Notes: generated by a model from the sequence alone, not told the origin. DNA of 64,000 nt from Forficula auricularia (GCA_024734495.1 JALMQS010000085.1:21643077-21707076), one strand, 5' to 3'; shown: positions 9,900-21,519, counted from the first letter of the stretch. Numbers and translations are program-made.

Positions 9900-11555
9900 G
9901 ATTTCAATGACTGATTTAATGCGCCACACAGAGGGGCAGCAGCCCTATACAAAAAGAAAACAGATTTTTTGCAAATAATCATGAAACAACGCATCAGCCG
10001 TTCAAATAAAGCGCCAGATGTTGTGGCTGATAATTAGAATAATGCATATATGGGCGCCGGTAGATCAGATATCTCCAGAACAGCGGCCAGAGTGTTGGGA
10101 GCACCAACAGTGCCCCTGGTTATAGTATGGTCTTTTAAAAGTATGAGGCTCGCAAGGAGGAAAAAATGGTTAAATGGGGGATGTAAAATTTTACTGAGAG
10201 CTTTCCCACAATTTGAAAAAGATATAGAGAAAAACGAAGGACCGGGTTTATATCTATTGTTTAGCTTAACAACGAGGTTGTAAGGCTCGCAGCGAATAGG
10301 TTGTAAATCTATTCTACTAAACAATCGATATCAAATTATAGCTTCGATAGGGACGCTAAGTTCTTTTTAACATATATATATACCTGTTCGAACTCTTAAG
10401 CTCAAAATTAGTATCTTTAAGGATGGATGTCTATAGGAAAGAAATGAAAGATAAATTTCTCTTTAACAAAAACTATATTTTTTTTAATGTAAAATAATGA
10501 ATGTGTTGTTAATAAAAACAAAGAAAATTAACTTAGATTGTATATATACGTAGATATATATACACTTTATAACTAAATACTTAAACTTTTAGACATATAA
10601 TATATTTTATTATATGTCTAATTACAAATGAATGGTTTCAGTGGTGGTAAAGGGCAGCCTCTGAATTATCTTGGAGAGATGAATAGGTGTTCTTTTGCTT
10701 CAGAACCAATGATGATAAATGCTTTTGAGTGTATGTACCTTTGGTGTACACACTTTCAATAATGTAAAAACCTTAAGAGAATTGGTTGTACTTTCATTAA
10801 ACCTTCATTGAATTGATTTTACCTTCAGAGAATAATAAGAGAAACAAATACAAATTGATTATTATTAATTAGAGACCTTTAATATATATATATATATTAG
10901 CACAAACAAAGAAACATTTACATACCTTGAGGCCACTTTTTTGACTGCTTGCTTATTTCAAACTATAACTTACTTTTATTTAGTTAATAAACTAAATATT
11001 AATTGACTATGACGAAAAATTATATATATAGTCGAATGAATATACCAGCGTAAAATGTGGTGCGATATTGATTGAGATGTTGACTCGAAGAAGTTTGAAA
11101 TAAGAAGAATGGCAATATACGATATTATTTGGAGCCTGGGATCAAAAGGATGCATCTTAGGGATGTTTCTGTCTTTTCTAGGGCACAAAAATCCCTAGCG
11201 CCGAGAAAGCGAATTTGCGTGGTTTTTTTGAATATTCTAATGTTTACTTATATTTAACCAGCCCCACAACTGTTCAATGAGATTAACACATTGAAAGAAA
11301 AAAAATAAATAAATATAATAGTGTTACAATAAAATAAAATAATAATAATAAAAAAATTAACATTAAATACTAAAAAATATAAATAAAACTCGTTTAAAAT
11401 AAGCTGGCCACCGCAGGAAGGTCATTTGTTGGGGAAGTCCAGCCCAGCACTAAAATTGTTATTGTTATTAACTAAGGCCGGGCCCCGTCCGGAAAGTCCG
11501 CCTCATATGGCTCGAGAAGTTAAAAGAGAACCTAACATCGCCCTGAGTGTCATTT
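9900..11555. other. Unassigned interior of the family C block
   Basis: A GC-richer patch at 10030-10330 is open on both strands (77 codons forward, 96 reverse) but has no recognisable motif. TA-rich microsatellites lie at 10370 and 10885. The stretch 11400-11520, rich in GGCC-type sequence, could be the 3' untranslated part of the R2-type relic at 12272-12600, since both lie on the minus strand with a MITE between them. Confidence 0.35.
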
Positions 11556-11559
11556 TTAA

Positions 11560-12244
11560 CCGACTACAAAAAAGGAGGAGGTAATCTATTTTTTTTTTTT
11601 TTTTTTTTTGTGCCTATGTTACCTCATATCTCCGCCAATTGTGAACAGATTTTGAAATTTTCTTTTGCATTGGGTCCAGTCTACCATCCGATTGGTCCCA
11701 TTTTTTTTATAGGTATTAGACCTTTTTTGTTAGGTTTGTTCAGGACTAACTTCTTTGTTTATGAACCGATTTCGATGATTCTTTTTTATTGGAAAGGGGG
11801 TATCTTAGGAATGGTGCCATATTAATTTGGTCAATTTCTGATGATATCATCACTATTAATAACATCACTAAAAAGAGAAAAATAAAAATAATTTTTAAGA
11901 AAAAAATAAAACCGACTTCAAAAAATTAAATGCAACAAATAAAATACACTAAAAGGTATAAAATAATTATTATCTTATTTAGTTACAACTAAACTACGAA
12001 ATATTAACATGAAATTACTTTTTTAAGTCGGTGCCAAACAGATACCTTTTATGAATCGCACTCGACGGATCTTACTTAGTACGTTTGGTTGGTACGCTAG
12101 CTTATAGGTATAGTTTGTTTTGCACCGACTTCAAAAAGTAATTTCATGTTAATATTTCGTAGTTTAGTTGTAACTAAATAAGATAATAATTATTTTATAC
12201 CTTTTAGTGTATTTTATTTGTTGCATTTAATTTTTTGAAGTCGG
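11560..12244. mobile_element. Foldback MITE (CCGACTTCAAAAA family), full length
   Basis: Starts CCGACTACAAAAAAGGAGG and ends TTTTTTGAAGTCGG. The unique half is on the left (CGATTTCGATGATTC, AACATCACTAAAAAGAG) and the nested hairpin on the right. A run of T at 11590 marks the start. It sits inside the family C block next to an R2-type endonuclease relic. Confidence 0.75.
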
Positions 12245-12271
12245 TTTTATTTTTTCTTAAAAATTATTTTT

Positions 12272-12600
12272 ATGTTTAATATAGTTTTTGGTACACCCAG
12301 GGCGCGCAGGTCCCTGAAGGACCGGGGACACCACACCCCCTTCCACAGTATTGTCTCCGCCAAAACGGTCACAGCAGACTCCGAATCTCTCCACAATATT
12401 CCCGACCAGACTGGAGTTGCCACTATAATAATTAATTTTGTTCTTGTTGGCAACCTCCAGTCCGGCGAGCGCGGAGACCACCTGGACATCAATGACCGTC
12501 ACCCGATCTTCCGGCCCTGCCATCACGATGTCGGGCTTACGATCTCCGTAGTACAAAAGCTTGCTGTACTCCTTCTAGCCTATATCGAGCTTAAGTTTCG
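12272..12600 (-). pseudogene. R2-type LINE endonuclease domain relic
   Basis: The minus-strand frame 12556-12257 contains RKPDIVMAGPEDRVTVIDVQ followed by a VANKNKINYY stretch. The PD...DVQ...K spacing is that of the restriction-like endonuclease at the C-terminus of R2/NeSL-type LINEs (PD-(D/E)xK fold). These elements usually carry RT upstream, which is not seen here. The DNA is GC-rich compared with its surroundings. The frame ends at the MITE junction near 12250. A generic nuclease fragment from another element is possible. Confidence 0.5.
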
Positions 12601-13311
12601 AATTTAGCATCTCTGAGACCTATGGTTGCGATACGCAGGGGGGGGGGGGGATTTTTACGTACTTAAACATCAACTTCCGGTTTTTCTATTTTAGCCAAAA
12701 TTTTGTTATACTTCTTGTAGCTTCTAGATAGCTTAAGTTTCAAATTTTAAGGCTCTGCGACTTTCAGAAGACGAGATTTGAACGTTTAAAATATTTATTT
12801 TACGATGCTCCTAGTTTATAACTCCTTCTTTTAATTCAATCAGATTAAAAATTTGACACAACTATTAACTCATAACACTTGATAAATACACTAATTTTTA
12901 AATAAATCATTAGAGCCGTTTTTGAGAAAATCGAAAAAAAAAATCTTTCATGTAAATGTCCACTTCCTGTTTTCTGATTTCGTTTGCTGTAATCCTTCTA
13001 GACTATATCGAGCTTAAGTTTCGAATTTCGTAGCTCTGAGACTTATGGTTGCGAAACGTAGGGGTGGGTACCTACATACGCACTGAACATTGGATTTTGG
13101 ACCTCTTTTTGACCTCTGGGGACCACAATTTCCGGTTTTATGTTCTAAATCTGGTTCCCAGCTATTAAGGGCAACGATTCCTTCCACCTAGAAGTTATAA
13201 AATGAAATTAACTTTTTTAATCTCTGAGATACAAGCTCTCAAAGAGTCAGGACCCAGACTGGCCATCGCAATACTCTCCCATTATATTTTATAGAATATA
13301 AATGTGAAAGT

Positions 13312-13800
13312 AAAAAGCAATCTTGGTACCCATTCCCAAACAAAATCTTGATCCATATCTCTTGCAAAATTACCGCCCTATCTCCATGACAAGTTGCATT
13401 TGTAAAGTCTTCGAAAGCCTGGTAAATAAACGCTTGATGTGGAATGTGGAAAATGAAAATTTAATTTCCAATAATCAATGCAGATTCAGGCCCCTACGAT
13501 CTTGCATTGACTAATTAACTCGCCTCGAAAGTTATATACAAAATGCCTTTATAAACAAAGAACATGTAATAGGCGTTTTCTTTGATCTTGAAAAGGCTTA
13601 CGATACAACTTGGAGATATTCTATTTTAAAACAATCGTTTGAAAACAATTGAAAAAATGGGGAATTAAAGTTTATTTAGCTATATTTATACATACATTTT
13701 TAACAGACCGAACATTTCAAGTACGTGTAGGTAACACTCTGTCTAAAGGTACACACTCAAGAAAATGGAATTCCACAAGGTTCAGTTCTTATTTCTGAGA
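13312..13800 (+). pseudogene. I-type LINE, reverse transcriptase fingers and palm
   Basis: Reads ILVPIPKQ, then LLQNYRPISMTSCICKVFE (RT motif with NYRPIS), a FRPLRS stretch, and in another frame FFDLEKAYDTTW (motif A aspartate) and ENGIPQGSVL (motif B). Several stops and frameshifts occur. The YxDD part of the palm is missing; the sequence becomes unrelated at about 13800 and the element resumes with RNase H at 14106. Confidence 0.85.
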
Positions 13801-14105
13801 AATTAAGCTCAACTGGAGCTCGCTAGGTCAATTGGTTACCGAATTATGTCACTTTGAAAATAGGCAAAATTTTAGTTTTAGACCCTCTTTGGACAGAAAT
13901 TGCATCAAAACCGTTGATCTTACAAGTTAAACTTATAGAATATAATTTGTAGGCAATTTAATTAGATTTAAATTAAGTGCAGTGCGTGTATTTTAATATA
14001 AACATAAGTAATAAACATAAGTAATCAAAAGTACAGTAACTTAATCAATATTTTTTTTTGTTTTTTGTTTTTTTTGAAAAAATTATTTTTTGAGTTTCTT
14101 TTGAC
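13801..14105. other. Unassigned insert or decayed DNA between RT and RNase H
   Basis: About 300 bp where the second half of the RT should be. It includes a T/A-rich tract at 14048-14090. No feature was recognised. Confidence 0.35.
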
Positions 14106-14393
14106 GGAGATCTTATCAGGATGGATAAAGTAATTCACTTCATGTGGATCCCTAGCCACAAGAAAATTCTTGGAAACGAGGAAGTCGATCAACTAGCAAA
14201 AAAGGGAGCGAATAAATCAACTTTCGATTTCACTGAATTGTGCTATGAGGATATAAAATTATTTTCAAAAAACTCAATCCTGAAGAACTGGGAAAATGAA
14301 TGGGTGGAAATTGAAAACAATTTTTTAAAAAGAATCAAACCAAAAATATTACTTCACTGTTAAAACACAAATATAATAGTCGGAGAGAACAAA
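14106..14393 (+). pseudogene. I-type LINE, RNase H domain end
   Basis: Reads FMWIPSHKKILGNEEVDQLAKKGA, the C-terminal signature of LINE-encoded RNase H (HWIPSH, GNE, D, LAK). RNase H places the element in the I superfamily, not the Jockey clade. The frame runs to about 14363 and then shifts; the remaining bases lead to SRREQ just before a 112-bp insertion. The second part is at 14519-14675. Confidence 0.8.
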
Positions 14394-14406
14394 TAATAAT
14401 AACTCG

Positions 14407-14518
14407 ATTTTACTTAGGGAAAGTAGTGTAGGTTTTAGGTGAAACATGATATTAATTAATAAAGTAAAAGGTTATTCACTGTGAAACTACACACCCTTTA
14501 TTAATTAATAATAACTCG
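14407..14518. mobile_element. Short Penelope-like terminal fragment with 13-bp target duplication
   Basis: The 13-mer TAATAATAACTCG occurs at 14394-14406 and again at 14506-14518. Removing the 112 bp joins the host LINE frame as SRREQIIITRLRIGH, the normal C-terminal motif. The insert carries GTGAAACTACACACCCTTTA and GGTTTTAGGTGAAACATGAT, also seen at both ends of the hairpin at 41500-41765. Confidence 0.75.
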
Positions 14519-14675
14519 TTTGAGAATTGGTCACTGTTTCTTTTCTCATGGCTTTTTATTTAATAGAGAAGCTCCATCTTGGTGTATTACGTATGACAGG
14601 AGAATTGATGTATCCCACATATTAGTGGATTGCCCACTTTACAATACTAATAGGATAAAATATAAACTTGAAAAT
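14519..14675 (+). pseudogene. I-type LINE, C-terminal zinc-knuckle-like end
   Basis: Reads TRLRIGHCFFSHGFLF, then a Cys/His segment ending HILVDCPLYNTNRIKYK. This is the usual end of RNase H-bearing LINE ORF2 (RLRIGH, C..., HIL.DCP.Y). It is cut at about 14675 by another family B element, and the true C-terminus was not found. Confidence 0.75.
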
Positions 14676-15251
14676 AATAAACTGCAACGGATCGTTGCTA
14701 AACTTTATCCAATGTAATATCTTATTCTAAGGTAAAGTACTTTAAAATATAATTTTACAAAAAACTTTATATAACCTATTTTGTGGTCCTCAAGGTACTT
14801 AATTTCAATATTAATTTCATCAAAATTGGTTTAGTTATTTTCAAAATATTTAGAAAAAACTAAAAAAGTACCGAAATAAAGTACTAATGTTTGTGGGCCG
14901 ATATGTACCAAAAACTAATCAGCGCTTCATTTTGTTAAAGTAATGGAAGGTTTTCTATTTCATTTCAATCGGTTGTACGGTGTGGAAAAAATATTGGACG
15001 AAAAAAAAACGATAACATCCATCCATCCGCACGCACTTCCTGAAAAAATCGCACTTTTTGGCCTCTGGACGAGACCCCATGTAATTTTTGGCAAAGCCGT
15101 CACGTGCTAAAATTCAACCTAAACGAATACTACAATTTGTGACTTTAATTGAGATCATGGGTTCCATAGTCTTTACCTGAGGATCCTTTGAAGTCGCGCT
15201 TGCCACGAGACCGATTACAATACTTTACCCATGCTTCGCATTGGATAAAGT
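14676..15251 (-). mobile_element. Family B rolling-circle-type element (HINE-like), complete short form
   Basis: Minus orientation: 5' ACTTTATCCAATGCGAAGC at 15251, the AGTATTGTAATCGGTCTCG box, 3' ACATTGGATAAAG, the hairpin GCAACG-AT-CCGTTGC, then TTATTATT. About 570 bp, no coding capacity. It ends the readable part of the I-type LINE. Confidence 0.75.
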
Positions 15252-15328
15252 AAAAAGTTTATATATAATATACGGTTATCATAAAAAATTATTTATTTTT
15301 TTAATATTAAGAAATCTATTATTACTTA

Positions 15329-15593
15329 GGGGCCGTCCATAAATTACGTCAGTAAGGGTTGAAGGGTCATCTCAGATTTGTGACAAAATGTGACTGAGGG
15401 GGAGGGATCTTAAAAATTGTGATGTTACAAAAGTAAAATTAAAACATTTCAAAATTAAACTTAAAATATATTAAATCGCTTTAGATGAGTTTAATTTATA
15501 AAAAAAAATCTACAATTATTAAATTATAGGGTATAAAAGTGATAGTGTGACGTCACAATACACGGGGGCTCAATGAAAATGTGATACAGTGGG
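15329..15593. mobile_element. Truncated MITE with GGGGCCGTCCATAAATTACG terminus
   Basis: The left end GGGGCCGTCCATAAATTACG follows TTA and is a terminus widespread in insect MITEs. The other end (near TGTGACGTCACAA and GGGGGCT) is incomplete, because the 3' end of a LINE copy abuts it at 15594. Superfamily not certain. Confidence 0.5.
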
Positions 15594-16994
15594 AGGGGTG
15601 CACCAGTAAATATGCAGCCCCTATGGATCTCGAAAGACCCTTGCATTACCGAAGAGAAGGAAAAATTGATTAAGTGAGAGGGTGTAGACGTAGGTGTCTA
15701 TGCACTCGGGTTTTGAAAGTTTGAAGATTCTAAGTGCTGGGAAAGATGGAGGCTGGGAGAGAGTTCCAGTTCCTTGAAGTCATGGGGATATATGTGTTGG
15801 CGAATGAAGTGGTCCGGCACTTTTCTAATTTGACCGCGAAAGAGTGTTGGGAGTCAGCAAAACGCGTGTTACGTGCAAAGCATGCTTTGGGGGAATTATT
15901 GATTTTATCTCACCAGAGCACTTGCCGTGATAGTATCTATAGAAAAGGGAAAGGGCAGAGACATTTCTTCGATGAGCTAGCGAGTCGAGGGAGTCGGTGA
16001 GGGTAGAATCGTCAATTAGCCTGACGGCTCGTTTCTGAATTGCATCCAGGGTAGCAAGGGAATATATAGAGGCTCCTCTCCATAGATGAGAGCCGTATTC
16101 GAGACAGGGGCGGATTTGGGCCTTGTAGATGGTGAGAAGGTGTGGGGGCTTGTAAAATCGTTTGGACCTAAATAAGTAGCCAATCTTCCTTGCTGCAGAT
16201 TTCGCCACAGAGAAGATGTGTTCATTCCAAGATAGGTCAGATGCGACAGAGACGCCCAACATCGATAGGCTGTCACACATTTTCAAAGTATTCGAATCGA
16301 AGTGAATATCAGGGAAATTTTTATTATCGCGCCTAGAAATTAGACAACATTGAGTCGTGTTTGCATTACAGTTAACTACGTTTTGAGAGCACCATTTATT
16401 CAGTTTGTCTAGGTTGAGAGTAATTGAGGAGGCAACATTGATTCGATTATTCGGGAGTGAGGGTTTGCCGTGCAGAGTGCTATCGTCGGCGTAACAATGA
16501 GTGGGGTTTGACGTTTGATCGATAAGGTCGTTTATATAAATTAGGAATAGTGTGGATGAGATTACAGAGCCTTGGGGAAAACCAGGGTTTGTGGAGAACG
16601 ATTCAGATGATATTCCATCCACCACAACTTTGATACTACGCTTTGTCAGAAAGCTTTCTATCCATTTGCGAAGTGTTTGTGTGAATCCAAAGGCTTTCAG
16701 TTTGGCAAGAAGATTTTTTGCCAAACCTGGTCAAAAGCTTTGGAGATATCCAGGAGCTACAGCGAGGTTTTTTTCCGGCCTCTAGAGTTTTGTTCCAGGT
16801 GTGGGTGACATAGGTTAAGATGTCGCCTGTGGAACGATTTTGTCTGAATCCATATTGCCTATCGTGAATTAATTTATTATTTTCTAAGTGACGAAGGACG
16901 TGTTGGTTTATAACCAATTAAATTATTTTGGAAAGAACAAAAGGCGATCGCGATAGGTCTGTAATTAGAGATTTGTGAAGAGTCTCCTTTTTTT
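15594..16994 (-). pseudogene. Jockey/CR1-like LINE, copy 1 (RT and C-terminus)
   Basis: The minus-strand frame 16724-15825 (299 codons) holds RT motifs: PGFPQGSVISSTLFLIYIND (motif B), CYADDSTLHG (catalytic YADD) and thumb. It then has the family-specific LFRSKRFYKPP and IRPCLEYGSHLWRGAS, and the usual C-terminal SLAHRRNVSALSLFYRYYHG. The N-terminal RT (DRQYGFRQNRSTGDILTYVT) lies in another frame at about 16900-16650, so it is frameshifted. It is split by the element at 16995-18170; the last 44 bp are at 18171-18214. 5'-truncated. Copies 2 and 3 are at 19645 and 54977. Confidence 0.85.
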
Positions 16995-18170
16995 ACTTTA
17001 TCCAATGCGAAGCATGGGAAAGTATTGTAATCGGTCCCGCGGCAAGCGTGACTTCAAAGGGTCCTCAGGTAAAATCTACGGAACCCATAGACTCAATTAA
17101 GGTCACAAATTGAAGTATTCAATGAGATTGAATTCTAGCACGTGACGGCTTTGCCAAAAATTACCTGGAATCTCGTCGAGAGGCCAAAAAGTACCATTTT
17201 TTTTGGAAGTGCGTGGGGATGGATGGATGGATGTGTGTGTTATCGTTTTTTTCGTCCACGATTTTTTCCACACCGTTGCACTGATTGAATTGAAATTGAA
17301 AACCTACAATTATTTTAACAAAATGAAGGGCTGATTAGTTTTTGGTACATATCGGTCCACAAACATTAGTACTTTATTTAAGTACTTTTTTAGTTTTTTC
17401 TAAATATCTTGAAAATGACTTAACCAATTTTGATGAAATTTAATATCCTAGTTAAGTACCTTGGGGACCAAAAAAAGGTTAAATAAAGTTTTTAGTAAAA
17501 TCATATTTTAAAGTACTTTAGTCTAGAATAAAATAGTACTTTTTTAATTTTTTATTTTAAAATCTTTAAAATTTATTCATTTGATCGTTTTAAGATAGCT
17601 CATTTAACCTAACTTAAGTAAGAATGGTTAGGCTTCTCGCTGTGAAATAGTAAAAATTTGGGAGGAAATTTTATAAGTAACCATAGCAACCGCGTTGTTT
17701 TCTTATCCGTTACCATTGCTGAGGACATGGAGGAATCGACTTAAAATCAAAAAGACTAAATTCTTTTTTGGTAAACAACTCAAGTTTGAGTTGTTTGCCA
17801 TAAAAGAATTTAGTCTTTTTGATTTTAAGTCGATTCTTCCACGTTTTCAGTAGAGGTTGCCATTAATAGTCAAAACATCAAAAATGGAATGCAATAAGGT
17901 TATCCCTCTAGTATTAGATAAGAATCGATCGTTATTTTTGATTTTAAGTCAATTCCTACATGTCTTCAGCAATGGTTACCAATAATAATCGAAGCGTCAA
18001 AATCTAATGTGGTCATTGCTCGACTGTTAAATGAGAATCGATCATTATTTTTGAATTAAAGTTAACATGAACTGCAAATAGCAAGTGATATCTGATTAAT
18101 AATAAAGGAATAACATATTAATATTTCAAATGATTTTGGATAAAGTTTGGCAACGATCCGTTGCAGTTTA
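16995..18170 (+). mobile_element. Family B element (HINE-like), long form, inserted in a LINE
   Basis: 5' ACTTTATCCAATGCGAAGC after a run of seven T, AGTATTGTAATCGGTC box, and a 3' end GGATAAAGTTTGGCAACG with hairpin and TTTATT tail. Unlike the short forms it carries, near 17540-18135, a palindromic hammerhead-like tandem block, apparently a secondary insertion beside the 3' terminus. Compared with copy 3, the insertion lies within the LINE's T run before AGGAATAGG, consistent with a T-T target. Confidence 0.7.
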
Positions 18171-18214
18171 TTAGGAATAGGTGTGACTCTGGCTATTTTC
18201 TAGCTTTTGGGGTA
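18171..18214 (-). pseudogene. LINE copy 1, 5'-most surviving fragment
   Basis: Continues copy 1 beyond the insertion, matching AGGAATAGGTGTGACTCTGG and TAGCTTTTGGGG of copy 3. Similarity stops at 18214, within a few bases of where copy 2 also starts. Confidence 0.7.
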
Positions 18215-19640
18215 TAAATTTAATGTATTTATATATTTTAATATCAGAGTTGAATTTAGCATATTTTTTACACTATCATTGAAAAATGTTAGTGCGGTTT
18301 TAATTTTTTTTTTGAATAAAATATTAAAAAAATTTATTCAAGAAAAAACAAATTAACACCTCACTAACATTTTTCTCGAGAGTGTGAGCTAACTGCCCGG
18401 AAAGCAAGTTGGTTCTCAGGTTCGACTCCTGGGGGGATGAATCCCCTCTGATATCGCAATTTAATAATATTTCTATTAAAATCTTAGATTCTGTCCTAAA
18501 AATTAAATTCTTTCTAGTTTAAAATTGATTTGTTAATCTGAACCCGAGCTCATTTTTGAAAAACATTCCAACTCTTTTCAAAAATAAGATGCTCAAATCT
18601 TTATTTTGCAATATTCAAAATAGATGATAAAAAATTTAATAATAGAATAAAATTGGTACAATGCATTATATGGTAAAATTATTTTTATAATCACCTTTTC
18701 ACACACTAATAAATTATATATATATTCAAATCCTATTAATCGCTACAGAACATGGTATTCACCTTTTCAGATAATAATCTATAATAATTATTATTTTGTG
18801 TTTTACATTTGTAATTTTAGGTATGCCTCCTTACATTATAGAAAAAGTAATTGATTTTTCTGAACAAGAGTAAAAAAATAAACCGAGAAAGAGGGAGGAA
18901 TAATTAGAATATCACGAACATGCTTATATATAACTGATAACAGGAGAATCAATAAATCAATTTAAAATTTCCCATGACAAATAAAAAACACTAGGTGTTT
19001 AACTTTTTTTTATTTAATTATAAACTTCGTTCAAATAGAGACAAATTAACTGAGATCAATCTCCCTGTATTTTTTTTTTTTTTTTTTTTTAATTAGTATT
19101 TTGAATTTTCGTAATTTTCCATTGAGATAGGCGACAAAAAAATAGCATTGTTAATGAATTAGAAAACAATCGGGATAAAAAGATTCTATTTACTTTGGTA
19201 ACAGCCTAACAGCTACATTTGATGAGCAGTCGATTTCTATGTATTGTATTATTATATAGTAAATCTATTTCAATGGGAGCGAAAAACTAGAAGCGAATAT
19301 TTTTCTATATTTGATCTGAAGATTTAAAGCATGTGAAATGTTCAAAGGTGATTGACGGATAGATTGAAATTACTCCAGCAGAGAGAAGTTACTAGACGAT
19401 GAGATTTATCTGGAGAACAATAGTTATATAAATATATACCTCCTTATCTATAGTCCATTGCATGTTTCGTTGACATTTTTCATTTCAAAATGGAGTCTTC
19501 TCTTTTTTCATGGGGTAAAGCTTAGAAATGTGCTTATAACACTTTCTGAAATTACTCAGAATAAATTAAATTATGGTGAAATTATTCATAAATGCATCTA
19601 GAACCCTTACTCGGAATTGAAATTATTACCTAGGAACATA
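18215..19640. other. AT-rich spacer between two head-to-head LINE copies
   Basis: Apart from a SINE-like fragment at 18381-18447 and a poly(T) tract at about 19072-19090, nothing was recognised. Confidence 0.45.
18381..18447 (+). mobile_element. tRNA-derived SINE fragment
   Basis: Contains a perfect pol III B box GGTTCGACTCC (18419-18429) in a tRNA-like context (GAGCTAACTGCCCGG, TTGGTTCTCA). The same head occurs at 25876-25928, where the A-box-like TGGCAGTGTG is also present. Flanks show no clear target duplication. Confidence 0.5.
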
Positions 19641-19644
19641 CCAT

Positions 19645-21132
19645 ATTCCCCAAAAGCTGGAAAATAGCCAGAGTCACACCTATTCCTAAAAAAAGGAGAC
19701 TCTTCACAAATCTCTAATTACAGACCTATCTCGATCACCTCTGCTCTTTCCAAAATAATGGAATTGGTTATAAACCAACACGTCCTTCATCACTTAGAAA
19801 ACAATAAATTAATTCACGATAGGCAATATGGATTCAGACAAAATCGTTCCACAGGCGACATCTTAACCTTATGTCACCCACACCTGGAACAAAACTCTAG
19901 AGGCCGGAAAAGAAACCCTCGCTGTAGCCCTTGATATCACCAAATCATTTGACCAGGTTTGGCACAGAAATCTTCTTGCCAAACTGCCAGCCTTTGGATT
20001 CACACCAACACTTCGCAAATGGATAGAAAGCTTTCTGACAAACCGAAGTATAAAAGTTGTGGTGGATGGAATATCATCTGAATCGTTCTCCACAAACGCT
20101 GGTGTTCCCCAAGGCTCTGTAATCTCCTCCACACTCTTCCTAATTTATATAAACGACCTTATCGATCAAACGTCAGACCCCACTCATTGTTACGCCGACG
20201 ATAGCACTCTACACGGCAAACCCTCACTCCCGAATAATCGAATCAATGTTGCCTCCTCAATTACTCTCGACCTATTCAAATTGAATAAATGGGGCTCTCA
20301 AAATTTAGTTAACTTTAATACAAACAAGACTCAATGCTGTCTAATTTCTAGGCGCGAAAATAAAGATTTCCCTGATATTCACTTCGATTCGAATACCCTG
20401 AAAATGTGTGACAGCCTATCCATGTTGGGCGTCTCTGTCGCATCTGACCTGTCTTGGAATGAACACATCTCCTCTGTGGCGAAATCTGCAGCAAGGAAGA
20501 TTTGCTTCTTATTCAGGTCCAAGCGATTTTACAAACTCCCACAACTTCTCACCATCTACAAGGCCCAAATCCGGCCCTGTCTCGAATACGGCTCTCATCT
20601 ATGGAGAGGAGCCTCTAAATATTCTCTTGTTACCCTAGATGCAATTCAGAAACGAGCCGTCAATTAGCTTGACGATTCTACCCTCACCGACTCCCTCGAC
20701 TCGCTGGCTCATCGAAGAAATGTCTCTGCCCTTTCCCTTTTCTATAGATACTATCACGGCAGGTGCTCTGATGAGATAAAATCAATAATTCCCCCCAAAG
20801 CATGCTTTGCACGTAGTACGCGTTTTGCCGACTCCCAACACTTTTTCGCGGTCAAATTGGAAAAGTGCCGGACCACTTCATTCCCCAATACGTATATCCC
20901 CATGACTTCAAGAAACTGGAACTCTCTCCCAGCCTCCATCTTTCCCAGCACCTATAATCTTCAAACCTTCAAAACCGGAGTGCATAGACACCTACGTCTA
21001 CACCCTCTCACTTAATCAATTTTCCCTTCTCTTCGGTAATGCAAGGGTCTTTCGAGATCCATAGGAGCTGCATCTTTACTGGTGCACCCCTTCTTGCATT
21101 CGATTGCATTAAAAAAAAAAAAAAAAAAAACA
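19645..21132 (+). pseudogene. Jockey/CR1-like LINE, copy 2, with poly(A)
   Basis: 5'-truncated at ATATTCCCCAAAAGCTGG, then NYRPI-, DRQYGF- and FDQVWH-type sequence broken by a frameshift near 19870. A long frame 20059-20667 (about 200 codons) follows with NAGVPQGSVISSTLFLIYIN, YADDSTLHG and IRPCLEYGSHLWRGAS. A stop replaces a residue after KRAVN, and the SLAHRRNVSALSLFYRY block follows. It ends in about 20 A at 21111-21132. Inactive. Confidence 0.85.
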
Positions 21133-21519
21133 TCTTAAGGAGGGTCGTGCCAAGAAATTTTGGTGCCTGTGTGCAACTATTAGTCGACTTTTCAATCAAT
21201 AAAACAAAAATTAGAAAATCAATAGCCATAATTGTATATCTTTAAATAATGTTTCCCAGAAGTGAGTAATTGGTTATTAGAAATTTTAAACTTTTCGATT
21301 CTCTGAATATTTTCTCGCATTATGACATTAAAACTCGAAATAATTTCGACCCCTATCGAAAAATTTCTATTATTATTCATACGATATTTAATATAAATTA
21401 TTATCAGATAAACCTCTAAATGCTAAATTCTGACGAGATAAATATTGAATTACCGATATAATTCCATGTACTACACTGTTTTGGAGTCTTTTTGATTCTA
21501 GTAAACTTTGTTTTAATTA

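Larger units (their letters stand above)
9481..13311 (-). mobile_element. Family C rolling-circle-type element (HINE-like), long form with nested insertions
   Basis: Minus orientation: 5' end ACTTTCACATTTATATTC with the GAGTATTGCGATGGCC box at 13311-13260. The 3' end has AAATGTGAAAGT and the hairpin TGGT-GAACAG-ACCA at 9501-9488. It splits the I-type LINE exactly between WKS and AILVPIPK. Inside are an R2-type endonuclease relic, a foldback MITE and internal duplications of the CTATATCGAGCTTAAGTTTC block. A shorter copy is at 30262-30932. Confidence 0.6.

Noticed and set aside
10034..10324. Overlapping open frames on both strands (77 and 96 codons)
   Set aside because: A GC-richer patch in a transposon nest; neither frame shows a motif, so no gene is called.
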